Assembly (NCBI GenBank): GCA_964603435.1
Contig: CAZRUM010000024.1
Span: 1-14,680, forward strand
DNA: 14,680 nucleotides
Source: CAZRUM01 sp964603435
GTDB taxonomy: Bacteria; Patescibacteriota; Patescibacteriia; Magasanikbacterales; UBA922
Direction: 5' to 3'
The notes under the pieces are model-generated. The model did no database searches. It worked only from the letters and a program-made list of their open reading frames with translations, and was not told the origin of the DNA. The translations under genes and the position numbers were made by a program. This document shows positions 1 to 6,104 of this stretch, piece after piece (position 1 is the first letter of the stretch; each line of letters opens with the position of its first letter).

Positions 1-24
1 TTGGCTAAATCTAGCCAATTTTTT
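1..24 (+). terminator. Intrinsic terminator of a gene upstream of the window
   Basis: A perfect 7-bp stem (TTGGCTA / TAGCCAA) with a 4-nt loop is followed directly by six T residues. This is a standard rho-independent terminator. It isolates the stalk operon from whatever gene lies before position 1. Confidence 0.8.
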
Positions 25-43
25 GTTTCCACAGTTTACTCTA

Positions 44-72
44 TTGACACATAATAAGTTTTCCTGTATTAT
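44..72 (+). promoter_or_regulatory. Sigma70-type promoter of rplJ-rplL
   Basis: The -35 box TTGACA (44-49) is a perfect consensus match, the spacer is 17 bp, and the -10 box is TATTAT (67-72, five of six). Transcription would start near 79, exactly where the L10-type leader begins. This arrangement supports both calls. Confidence 0.8.
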
Positions 73-80
73 ATTGATAA

Positions 81-201
81 CTCCACAGACAGTAGGTGTC
101 TCAATAGACTTAATTTCCTACCGAGGATACAAATGATGAATTTCATCAAAGGTCGTTGTATTCTATTTGTTCTGTGGTTTAAGCCACAGTTTTTTGTTTT
201 T
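81..201 (+). promoter_or_regulatory. L10 leader with intrinsic terminator (stalk-protein autoregulation)
   Basis: The stretch at 88-126 (AGACAGTAGGTGTCT, then TTAATTTCCTACCGAGG) matches the conserved core of the ribosomal protein L10 leader as I remember it. Near the end, CTGTGG (172-177) and CCACAG (184-189) form a 6-bp stem followed by TTTTTT (190-195), an intrinsic terminator ahead of the rplJ start. CCACAGA (83-89) at the leader 5' end is also complementary to TCTGTGG (171-177), so the closing helix of the leader and the terminator compete for the same strand. This fits attenuation by the L10-(L12)n complex as known for Firmicutes. The motif is seen; the control mechanism is inferred. Confidence 0.8.
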
Positions 202-227
202 TAGACAAGAAACCAATAAACATATTT

Positions 228-749
228 ATGGCTAAAACCAGACAACAAAAAGAAGAATCTGTTAGCAGTCTTGCTACCAGAATCAAAGAATCTAAATCAG
301 TGATTTTTGCTAATTTTCAAGGTCTTAAGGTTTCCGAATCTGAAGAACTTCGCGGCCAGTGTCGTGAACAAAATGTTGGATATTTAGCAAGCAAAAAAAG
401 CCTTGTAAGAAAAGCTTTGTCCGACTCAGGTTTTGAAGTCGACACAAAAGCTTTTGAAGGTGGTGTAGCTGCTGTATTTGGAATAGAAGACGAGGTAGCT
501 CCTGCTCAATTACTTCATAATTTTGCCAAAAAACATGACGTCGTAACTTTTTACGGTGGAGTGCTAGAAGGTAAATATATTGACGGTAAAAAAGTAGAAG
601 AGCTAGCAAAATTACCAAGCAAACAAGAACTTTATGCAAAACTAGTTGGATCTATTAATGCTCCAGTATCTGGCTTTGTAAATGTCTTGGCTGGTAACTT
701 GCGTGGCCTTGTTAGCGTGTTAAATAATATTAAAGAAGCGAAAGCTTAA
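228..749 (+). CDS. rplJ: 50S ribosomal protein L10
   Basis: This is L10 (uL10), which anchors the L7/L12 dimers of the ribosomal stalk to 23S rRNA and thereby recruits translation factors. The 173-residue product has the usual family length. Its N-terminal half (residues 1-100) contains the typical pattern of a lysine-rich first helix, an IFANFQGL strand and a segment near residue 55 reading KKSLVRKAL. The C-terminal helix that binds L7/L12 dimers follows the LAGNLRGLVSVLNNI segment. The ATG at 228 has no convincing SD upstream, which is typical for this window. The gene follows an L10-type leader and lies 11 nt before rplL, so the two are co-transcribed. The usual neighbours rplK, rplA and rpoB are not adjacent here. 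Confidence 0.95.
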   Translation: MAKTRQQKEESVSSLATRIKESKSVIFANFQGLKVSESEELRGQCREQNVGYLASKKSLVRKALSDSGFEVDTKAFEGGVAAVFGIEDEVAPAQLLHNFAKKHDVVTFYGGVLEGKYIDGKKVEELAKLPSKQELYAKLVGSINAPVSGFVNVLAGNLRGLVSVLNNIKEAKA

Positions 750-760
750 TTAAAAATAAT

Positions 761-1246
761 ATGACTGATGAACAAGTAAAACCAGAGGAGAAAAAAGAAG
801 AAGCTCCTAAGGTTGAAGAAACAAAAGCTCCTCAAGCTGAAGAAAAAGAGGAGAAAAAAGACGTGGAAGTTCCTGCAAAATTCAAATCTCTTGTAGAAGA
901 GATTGAAAAAATGTCAGTTCTAGATTTAGCTGAATTAGTTAAAATCCTAGAAGACAAATTTGGTGTTTCAGCTGCTGCTCCTGCTATGATGATGGCTGGC
1001 GCTCCTGCTGCTGGTGAAGATGCTGTAGAAGAAAAAAGCGAGTTCAATGTAGAACTTACTGAAATCGGTGGTACCAAAATCGCTGTTATCAAAGTAGTAA
1101 AAGAAATAACAGGTTTAGGTCTTGCTGATGCCAAAGGATTGGTAGACGGCGCTCCTGCTGTTATCAAAGAAAATGCTCCAAAAGCTGAAGCAGAAGAAAT
1201 CAAAAAGAAAATTGAAGAAGCTGGTGGTAAAGCAGAACTTAAGTAA
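761..1246 (+). CDS. rplL: 50S ribosomal protein L7/L12 with acidic/lysine-rich N-terminal extension
   Basis: This is L7/L12 (bL12), the flexible stalk protein that contacts GTPase translation factors. Residues about 40-70 (FKSLVEEIEKMSVLDLAELV) form the dimerisation domain. Residues about 70-90 are the Ala/Met/Gly-rich hinge. Residues 93-161 form the globular C-terminal domain with the characteristic GLGLADAKGLVDGAP segment. The product has 161 residues, against roughly 120-130 in most bacteria. The excess is a Glu/Lys-rich, probably disordered N-terminal segment of about 38 residues. A start at Met51 would remove half of the dimerisation domain, so the extension is probably translated. The gene sits 11 nt after rplJ and is followed by a terminator, not by rpoB. 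Confidence 0.95.
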   Translation: MTDEQVKPEEKKEEAPKVEETKAPQAEEKEEKKDVEVPAKFKSLVEEIEKMSVLDLAELVKILEDKFGVSAAAPAMMMAGAPAAGEDAVEEKSEFNVELTEIGGTKIAVIKVVKEITGLGLADAKGLVDGAPAVIKENAPKAEAEEIKKKIEEAGGKAELK

Positions 1247-1283
1247 TACACGGAAATACGGAACAAAAGGATTATACGGAAAA

Positions 1284-1314
1284 TAAAACACTTCTAGAAA
1301 TAGGGGTGTTTTTA
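1284..1314 (+). terminator. Terminator of the rplJ-rplL operon
   Basis: AAAACAC (1285-1291) pairs with GTGTTTT (1306-1312), continuing into a short T run. The hairpin lies 40 nt after the rplL stop. The A-run on the 5' side could let it act in both directions. Confidence 0.65.
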
Positions 1315-1343
1315 TTGAAATTTAGCTAAATTCTGTTATACTA

Positions 1344-1372
1344 TTGACAATTTTTTAAAAAGATGGTATTCT
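1344..1372 (+). promoter_or_regulatory. Promoter of GC-rich orphan gene 1
   Basis: TTGACA (1344-1349), a 17-bp spacer and TATTCT (1367-1372) make a good sigma70-type promoter. A second candidate lies just downstream: TTGAAA (1390-1395), 17 bp, TATAAA (1413-1418). Either would give a leader of about 95-140 nt before the ATG at 1520. Confidence 0.55.
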
Positions 1373-1402
1373 GTCTTGAAAATCGTTCTTTGAAAAAAGT
1401 GT

Positions 1403-1494
1403 ATGTTTGGGGTATAAAATGTATCTAAATTAGGTATATTATTTACCCCAAACATCACAACATACTTTTGACCGTCCATGGGGTAATGGATGGT
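1403..1494 (+). promoter_or_regulatory. Inverted repeats in the leader of orphan gene 1 (possible operator or riboregulator)
   Basis: ATGTTTGGGGTA (1403-1414) and TACCCCAAACAT (1444-1455) form a perfect 12-bp inverted repeat. The 3' arm includes TTACCCCA (1443-1450), which is also complementary to TGGGGTAA at 1479-1486. A third helix is possible between ACCGTCCAT (1471-1479) and ATGGATGGT (1486-1494, one G-U pair). The helices are mutually exclusive and lie just upstream of the SD. They may be a protein operator, since the first arm overlaps the second candidate -10 box, or a switching RNA leader. I do not recognise a named riboswitch class. Confidence 0.45.
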
Positions 1495-1519
1495 CTGGAC
1501 CAAGGCGAAAGGATATAGA

Positions 1520-2533
1520 ATGAAGACGACAAACCTCTTGCGGATCAGGGATGGTCTCTCGTTCGCCCGCCAGCTCGGCGTCGTGGAGCTTCAGCTCGTG
1601 ACCGAGAACCACGGCAACAGTCGGTGGTACTGGAGAATGCACGATTTCCTCAACATGTTGCGGGATGCTCTCGAGAAGGGCATCATCCAGACCGAGGAGT
1701 ACGCGCAACTGCTGGCCGAGGCCGAGGAGCACGGTCTGCTCGCTGACTTCACGGCGTTCGTGAACAAGGCGCGCGAAGCCGACGTTTCCACGGATCTCTG
1801 TGGTGAGTGGAGCTTCCAGCTCTGCCAGGCCATCGACGGGAACACCTGTCACGTTCCGGTCGATCACCTGCCTCACGGCCACATTACCTACCAGGGCAAT
1901 CGTGCCACCGGGGAGTTCCTCGATCTCGAAGGCTGCAACAACTTCCTGTTCAGGCTCATCGAGGGTGAGCTGGAGGAGACCCTCATGGGGCCGGATGAGG
2001 CCGCGGCCGTGTTCTGTCAGGCCATTCGCGCCGACGTGCCCATCGACCAGGAAAACTTCAGCCGTCGGATGCACGCCCTGCCTCACGAGGTTCTGGGCAA
2101 GATGGTGGCCGAAGGAAGGGTCATTGAGGAGCGTCGGGAGGAGAGCGAGCGCGAGCGCCGGCGCAACTCGGATCAGATCCCTGACATTCTTCGTCAGGTC
2201 GCAGGCCTCCTCGGTCTGGACTTGTCGGGGTTGGATTTCTCCGGTTCCTCCCTCCTGTCCCTTCTGAGTGAGACGCATGACTGCGAGAACTGCACCATCG
2301 CCGACATATGCCCCCTTCGGGAGTTCCTGGTTCACGAGCAGCAGGCGACGTCGCTCACCACCGACACCGACGTGTCCACCGACGGTGGCAACGGCGACAC
2401 TCCGCCCGAGGAGCAGGCGCCGTCCGCCGACCCTGCGTCCCCCGAGGACGAGACTTCCGACACGTCCGTCGAGGTCGCCACCACCCCGGACGTTGCGCCT
2501 CCCGAGGCGCCGTCCACCACCCCGGAGCAGTAG
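1520..2533 (+). CDS. GC-rich orphan protein 1 with CxxCx5C motif and acidic Pro/Thr-rich tail
   Basis: I do not recognise this protein. The ATG at 1520 is preceded by a clear SD, AAAGGA (1508-1513), at 6-nt spacing; an in-frame ATG at 1490 lacks one. The product has 337 residues. Residues 1-240 look globular and partly helical, with a run of charged residues (about 201-216, Glu/Arg-rich). A cysteine cluster follows: C255, C258 and C264 with H253 nearby, a possible metal site. From about residue 277 the chain is acidic and rich in Pro, Thr, Ser and Asp, probably disordered. There is no signal peptide or membrane segment, so it is probably cytosolic. Third codon positions are strongly G/C, unlike every AT-rich neighbour, suggesting acquisition. 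The long minus-strand open frame over it is treated as a shadow of GC-rich sequence. Confidence 0.75.
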   Translation: MKTTNLLRIRDGLSFARQLGVVELQLVTENHGNSRWYWRMHDFLNMLRDALEKGIIQTEEYAQLLAEAEEHGLLADFTAFVNKAREADVSTDLCGEWSFQLCQAIDGNTCHVPVDHLPHGHITYQGNRATGEFLDLEGCNNFLFRLIEGELEETLMGPDEAAAVFCQAIRADVPIDQENFSRRMHALPHEVLGKMVAEGRVIEERREESERERRRNSDQIPDILRQVAGLLGLDLSGLDFSGSSLLSLLSETHDCENCTIADICPLREFLVHEQQATSLTTDTDVSTDGGNGDTPPEEQAPSADPASPEDETSDTSVEVATTPDVAPPEAPSTTPEQ

Positions 2534-2544
2534 CTTCGATTGAA

Positions 2545-2574
2545 CCAGTGCGCGCTCACATGAGCGCACGCTGG
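2545..2574 (+). repeat. GC-rich bulged hairpin after orphan gene 1
   Basis: Starting 11 nt after the stop, CCAG, TGCG and CTC pair successively with GAG, CGCA and CTGG, with a CG dinucleotide bulged on each side and an ACAT loop. It has no T tract, so it is more likely a 3' RNA stabiliser or cassette-end structure than a classic terminator. Confidence 0.5.
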
Positions 2575-2588
2575 CAGACGCCGAGGCT

Positions 2589-2621
2589 CGACTGGTCATC
2601 ATGCAATGTGATGACCAGTCG
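2589..2621 (+). repeat. Perfect 13-bp hairpin at the 3' end of island 1
   Basis: CGACTGGTCATCA (2589-2601) pairs perfectly with TGATGACCAGTCG (2609-2621) around a 7-nt loop. It is followed by a pyrimidine-rich stretch, not a T run. It may block 3' exonucleases or be a recombination or termination structure. The 3' arm includes TGACCA and TCGCT, short strings also found near the end of island 2. Confidence 0.65.
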
Positions 2622-2666
2622 CTCCTTCCTTCCAGAGTAAATAAATATATTTGTATATTGTGGAAG

Positions 2667-2699
2667 AAAAAACACTCTCAAAGTATGAGAGTGTTTTTT
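2667..2699. terminator. Bidirectional intrinsic terminator
   Basis: AAAAAACACTCTCA (2667-2680) and TGAGAGTGTTTTTT (2686-2699) form a perfect 14-bp stem with a 5-nt loop, with an A run on one side and a T run on the other. It ends transcription from the plus-strand orphan gene 1 and from the convergent minus-strand permease gene, whose stop lies at 2715. Confidence 0.9.
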
Positions 2700-2714
2700 A
2701 TTTGATTATTTAGC

Positions 2715-3629
2715 TTATTTTGTTGTCGCACTTTTCATTCGACTCACCATTACAATCGCAAATAGTAATATACCAGCCCCAATGAATTGAGTAGTGTTCA
2801 TTAGATTGCCGTGAACAAAGTATTCTAAAATTACAGCTGAGATTGGTAAACCTAGTTCACAAATAGTTGAGACAGAAGCTTTGGTATGTTTTAGACCAAA
2901 GTAATAGAGTAGCATGGCTACACCGCCAGAACTAAAAATAATTAAAAAGAAAAATTTCCATTGTACAGGGGAGATTATTGGGATGGCAGTTTGGTTACCA
3001 ACAAAGAGCATCATTACACCAACAATCAAAGCAGTAAAACCAAAGCGGATATAAGTACCAATCCGGTAGTTTGTTTCCTTTAAAGCGCGTTTGGAAAATA
3101 CAGTAGAGGCTCCCCAGGAGATAGCTGCTAAAAGTCCAAACATGGCTGCTATGGTAGTTTTGTCTCCAGTATCAAAGTTTGGTCTTAGCTCTGGGAAGGC
3201 AATGGCGTAAGCTCCAATCAGGGCGAGTACAGCGTAAAAGAAAAATTTCTTTGGTAGTTTTTCTTTTAGTAATATCCAAGCAAGTAATATAGCAAAGATT
3301 GGTTGAAGTTTTTGCATCAAGATCACTGCTGATAAGTGTGCAAAGTTTACATAAAACAAACCTTTGGTAATAGCTAGACTACCTAAGGCTCCACCAAACA
3401 AAGCGACAAGAAAGAAATAAAAATAACTAGTTTTGGTTATAACTTTTAATTTTTTTCGTTCATAAATTAAAAAAGGCAACATTATCAAAAATGCTATTGC
3501 ATGTTCAATAAAAACTACTGTTGTTACAGGTAGGGAGTAGAGCGCAGGTCTAAGTACTACACCGTCTAGGCCCCACAACATTGCGGCCACCACTATAAAT
3601 AGTGGAAAGATATACAGAGGTTTTTTCAT
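2715..3629 (-). CDS. EamA/DMT-superfamily permease
   Basis: This is a drug/metabolite-transporter superfamily permease of the EamA type, an inner-membrane carrier whose substrate cannot be told from sequence. The 304-residue protein has about ten hydrophobic helices in two repeated halves. The first opens with FIVVAAMLWGLDGVVLRP and the second with FGLLAAISWGASTVFSKRAL, the usual EamA duplication with a tryptophan-glycine near the start of each half. I chose the ATG at 3629, which leads straight into the first helix. An in-frame TTG at 3665 would add 12 residues but lies inside the hairpin that follows the upstream gene. That gene ends 49 nt away on the same strand. No separate promoter is evident, so read-through is likely. 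Confidence 0.9.
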   Translation of the reverse strand: MKKPLYIFPLFIVVAAMLWGLDGVVLRPALYSLPVTTVVFIEHAIAFLIMLPFLIYERKKLKVITKTSYFYFFLVALFGGALGSLAITKGLFYVNFAHLSAVILMQKLQPIFAILLAWILLKEKLPKKFFFYAVLALIGAYAIAFPELRPNFDTGDKTTIAAMFGLLAAISWGASTVFSKRALKETNYRIGTYIRFGFTALIVGVMMLFVGNQTAIPIISPVQWKFFFLIIFSSGGVAMLLYYFGLKHTKASVSTICELGLPISAVILEYFVHGNLMNTTQFIGAGILLFAIVMVSRMKSATTK

Positions 3630-3641
3630 ATACGCGTATTT

Positions 3642-3673
3642 AAAAAGAGAGGGTTTTTTATTCAACTCTTTTT
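3642..3673 (-). terminator. Weak terminator-like hairpin between the two minus-strand genes
   Basis: Read on the minus strand, AAAAAGAG pairs with CTCTTTTT (8 bp) around a 16-nt loop and ends in T residues. The long loop and A/T-rich stem make it weak. It could allow partial read-through from the propeller-protein gene into the permease gene. Confidence 0.4.
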
Positions 3674-3678
3674 ATTGA

Positions 3679-5928
3679 TTAATATTTGAATGAGTAAATT
3701 TTATTAGAGTCAAGAACGTAAATAGTCTTGCCTGGTTCGTCTATGATCATGCTAGTAGGATTTTGCCAAGCAGAATAAGTATATTGATTGAGTAGTTTGC
3801 CAGTCTTATCTAATATTACAACACGTTTGTTGGTTGGTTCCAAAATGTAGAGGTTGTCAATGTCATTGTATGTCCAGATTTCAGTTGGGTTTTCTAAAGC
3901 TGGATCAAGTCCTGTAATATTAAAATTAGTTTTATTGCCAGCATCAAATTTAAAAATTTCACCATTTTGTTTCAAGACAAAGAGGTCTCCGTCAATAGCT
4001 AGAGAAACACCATCGCTGATATCAGAATTATCTTTTAGCCAAGGTGTACCTTTGTCGTAGCCAGTTTGGGTAAGATTGTGTTTATAAATTTGATTGTTGA
4101 TTGGGTCCAAGATGTAGACGCGTCCGTTGTATATAAACAAATCAGTTATTTTAGTCGTGTCTTGTTCAAAATTAACATCAAGTTTAGTTAGATTATTTAT
4201 TTCTTTATTATATTCTGCCAAACTTTGGTCGCCTGAAGCAAAAATAATCTTGTCATTTTCTTTTGGTGTGTCAGCCAGAATTAGACGGGGGATGGTATTG
4301 TGAGGAGTTACTTGTAGTTCTTTGGTGCTAGCATTTAGTTTATAAAGATTGATGTCGTCTGGGCCAAAGACAAACAAGGTATTATCTAATAAAGCTATTT
4401 TTTCTGTCATGGCCGATTCATTTACTCCTGATAAATCTACAAGTATCGTCGGTGTTACTTCTATAATTTTTCTTAGTTTAATTAAGACAGAGTCAATCTC
4501 AGTGTTGAGTTCTAGTTTTTCATCTTTTTTGTTATCAGGTAGGGTTTCTACTAGAGTCTGGGCTTCGTGGAGTAGAGCTAGAGCTCGTTCTTCATCGTCA
4601 TAAATTAGGCTAGCATCAGCTGCATTTTTTTTATCAATAATAGCTTGGACTTGATTATTATAAGCTTGACGGTCGGCCTGAATATTTTCTTTAGTTTTGA
4701 AAATTAGTAGACTAACTATAAAAATAAGAGCAAATATTATAGTGGCAATAAGTAAGATTCTACTGGTCATTGGCATGTGCCCAAAATCTTGTTTTTTTTC
4801 TTTTACTCTGTTTTTGTATTCTCTTATAACTTCACTGCGTTGTCCACCACGATTGCTAATTATTAAAAATAGGGCGACTAGAGATTTGTATGTAAAAAAG
4901 AAAATAGTTTTTATAAGTTTGAATAAACCAAGAATGGTAGTGACAAGTGCGCGACCGATTGAAATCAAAACGGTATTTAAAATAGTTTCCGGTTTGTCAG
5001 TTCTTGGGCGATAGTTTGTTTCAATATTACCTTTCCTTTTTGTTTCTAGATTTTTTTTACGTTTATTTTGGACTTTATTCAATTGTTTTTCATTATGTTT
5101 TTGTCTTAAATTATCCAACAAAGAAGACGAATTTTTTTTGATATTTTTGAGAATTGGTGGAGATAAAATTTCTTCTGTACTTTTAGCTTGGGTTAGCATT
5201 TTGTTGAGTGATTCTTCTGAACCCACAGACATTTTTTTTGGTTGGCGTCCTGTGGTTGGCATTTGGTTTTTGTTGGGAAATTGGAACAAAATACCACCAA
5301 AAGATAAGTCACGATTTATATCACTCAAGACTTTTTGGACATGTTCGGCGCTTTGTCTGCTGTTACGATTGGTAATTATTTTTTTAACTCTATCAGTATT
5401 GAAATAATCCATGACATGTGGGGTGGCAATATAAAATAAGTCACCTTCGTTTATTTCACCCTGCATCATAGAGGAGAAGAGGTGATTGGCATTAAGTTCT
5501 TCACCATCGGCCAAAATATCCAAAGTTTCCAAGTCTTGTTTGCCTTGATAAAAAAGATTTGCTTGGGGTGAGCCGTGATAAGCAAAAGAAAGTTCATGAC
5601 CTCTCAAAACACCAACAATACAACTAATAACAGAATCTTTGTATTGTAAAATGTGATGACCACGACGGTTTATAAATTCTAGAGTGGTCTCAAAAGCATT
5701 TTCTTCATTATTGTCAGTTTCATAGTAGCCAGATTCTAGATCGTCTATCATTTGTTGTAGGTGTTCAATCTGTTCTAGATTGCCATTGTTGATTTCTGCC
5801 AATGCAAAAAAATAACCCTTTTTTTCTTCCTCAGGGGTACCAGGTTCTGTAATGTGGAGGAGGACGTGAGACCTCTCCTGGTCTTTGCCTTCTACAAAAA
5901 ACTCATTAATTTCGAGTACGTCTTTCAT
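3679..5928 (-). CDS. Membrane protein: PP2C-like domain lacking metal ligands, TM segments, beta-propeller
   Basis: No named gene is recognised, but the architecture is readable in the 749 residues. Residues about 1-215 follow the order of a PP2C-type (PPM) phosphatase: FFALAEINNG where FFAVADGMGG is expected, VGVLRGHELSFAYHGSPQA where a GDSR-containing strand is expected, and GDLFYIATPHVMDY where SDGL is expected. The aspartates that bind the two metals in active enzymes are absent at all three places, so it is probably not a phosphatase. Residues about 220-312 are a basic, low-complexity linker. Hydrophobic segments lie at about 315-358 and 390-411, then an Asn/Gln/Ala-rich helical stretch (412-465). 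Residues about 495-749 are repeated short beta-strand motifs (such as VYILDPINNQIYK and NLYILEPTNKRVVIL), resembling an NHL/Vgb-type beta-propeller, probably outside the membrane. It may sense or scaffold across the membrane. Confidence 0.7.
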   Translation of the reverse strand: MKDVLEINEFFVEGKDQERSHVLLHITEPGTPEEEKKGYFFALAEINNGNLEQIEHLQQMIDDLESGYYETDNNEENAFETTLEFINRRGHHILQYKDSVISCIVGVLRGHELSFAYHGSPQANLFYQGKQDLETLDILADGEELNANHLFSSMMQGEINEGDLFYIATPHVMDYFNTDRVKKIITNRNSRQSAEHVQKVLSDINRDLSFGGILFQFPNKNQMPTTGRQPKKMSVGSEESLNKMLTQAKSTEEILSPPILKNIKKNSSSLLDNLRQKHNEKQLNKVQNKRKKNLETKRKGNIETNYRPRTDKPETILNTVLISIGRALVTTILGLFKLIKTIFFFTYKSLVALFLIISNRGGQRSEVIREYKNRVKEKKQDFGHMPMTSRILLIATIIFALIFIVSLLIFKTKENIQADRQAYNNQVQAIIDKKNAADASLIYDDEERALALLHEAQTLVETLPDNKKDEKLELNTEIDSVLIKLRKIIEVTPTILVDLSGVNESAMTEKIALLDNTLFVFGPDDINLYKLNASTKELQVTPHNTIPRLILADTPKENDKIIFASGDQSLAEYNKEINNLTKLDVNFEQDTTKITDLFIYNGRVYILDPINNQIYKHNLTQTGYDKGTPWLKDNSDISDGVSLAIDGDLFVLKQNGEIFKFDAGNKTNFNITGLDPALENPTEIWTYNDIDNLYILEPTNKRVVILDKTGKLLNQYTYSAWQNPTSMIIDEPGKTIYVLDSNKIYSFKY

Positions 5929-5970
5929 AAATCTTAGTTAAAAGTCCACAAAGCTCATAGTTGCAAAGTT

Positions 5971-5999
5971 TTGACTTTAATGGACTTATTCATTATACT
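5971..5999 (+). promoter_or_regulatory. Promoter of the seven-gene envelope operon
   Basis: TTGACT (5971-5976), 17 bp, TATACT (5994-5999): both boxes match five of six consensus bases. Inverted 7-mers AAGTCCA (5942-5948) and TGGACTT (5981-5987) flank the -35 box, with the second in the spacer. They could be an operator, perhaps for the winged-helix protein encoded first in the operon; that link is a guess. The leader to the ATG at 6105 is about 100 nt. Confidence 0.7.
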
Positions 6000-6020
6000 A
6001 TATCTTGCAAATACTGGAAA
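5992..6020 (-). promoter_or_regulatory. Divergent promoter of the propeller-protein gene
   Basis: On the minus strand, TATAAT (complement of 5992-5997, perfect consensus) lies 17 bp from TTTCCA (complement of 6015-6020, four of six). Its -10 box overlaps the -10 box of the plus-strand promoter, so polymerase bound at one would exclude the other. Confidence 0.55.
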
Positions 6021-6104
6021 GGCTCTAAATACCCAAAAGGCTTAAACTGTGTATATTCTAGCCTTCCTATATTTTCAAATTTTTAGGCTTTTAAATTTAA
6101 AATT

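Larger units (their letters stand above)
1335..2647 (+). other. GC-rich orphan-gene island 1 (putative acquired cassette)
   Basis: The span is a self-contained transcription unit: AT-rich promoter, structured leader, SD, one orphan coding sequence and two strong GC-rich hairpins. A sample 60-base row inside it (1681-1740) has 39 G/C, whereas a comparable row in the GT2 gene (7561-7620) has 22. The switch to normal AT-rich sequence is abrupt, near 1470 on the left and at 2635 on the right. The right edge carries GAGTAAATAAATA (2635-2647), also present at the matching edge of island 2. No integrase, transposase or obvious flanking target duplication is visible, so the mode of acquisition is unknown and the left limit is approximate. 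Confidence 0.55.

Noticed and set aside
832..1266. Minus-strand open frame over rplL
   Set aside because: It is antisense to a confidently identified ribosomal protein gene; its Ser/Ala-rich translation reflects the complementary strand.
1439..2602. A 387-codon minus-strand open frame opposite orphan gene 1
   Set aside because: Long antisense frames are expected in GC-rich coding DNA. The plus-strand frame has an SD, promoter and plausible composition, while the minus frame is Gly/Arg/Leu-rich at its N-terminus and has no supported start.
2542..2634. Integron attC-like site after orphan gene 1
   Set aside because: The hairpins resemble an attC position after a cassette gene, but the RYYYAAC/GTTRRRY core sites are not present at either hairpin and no integrase is in the window.
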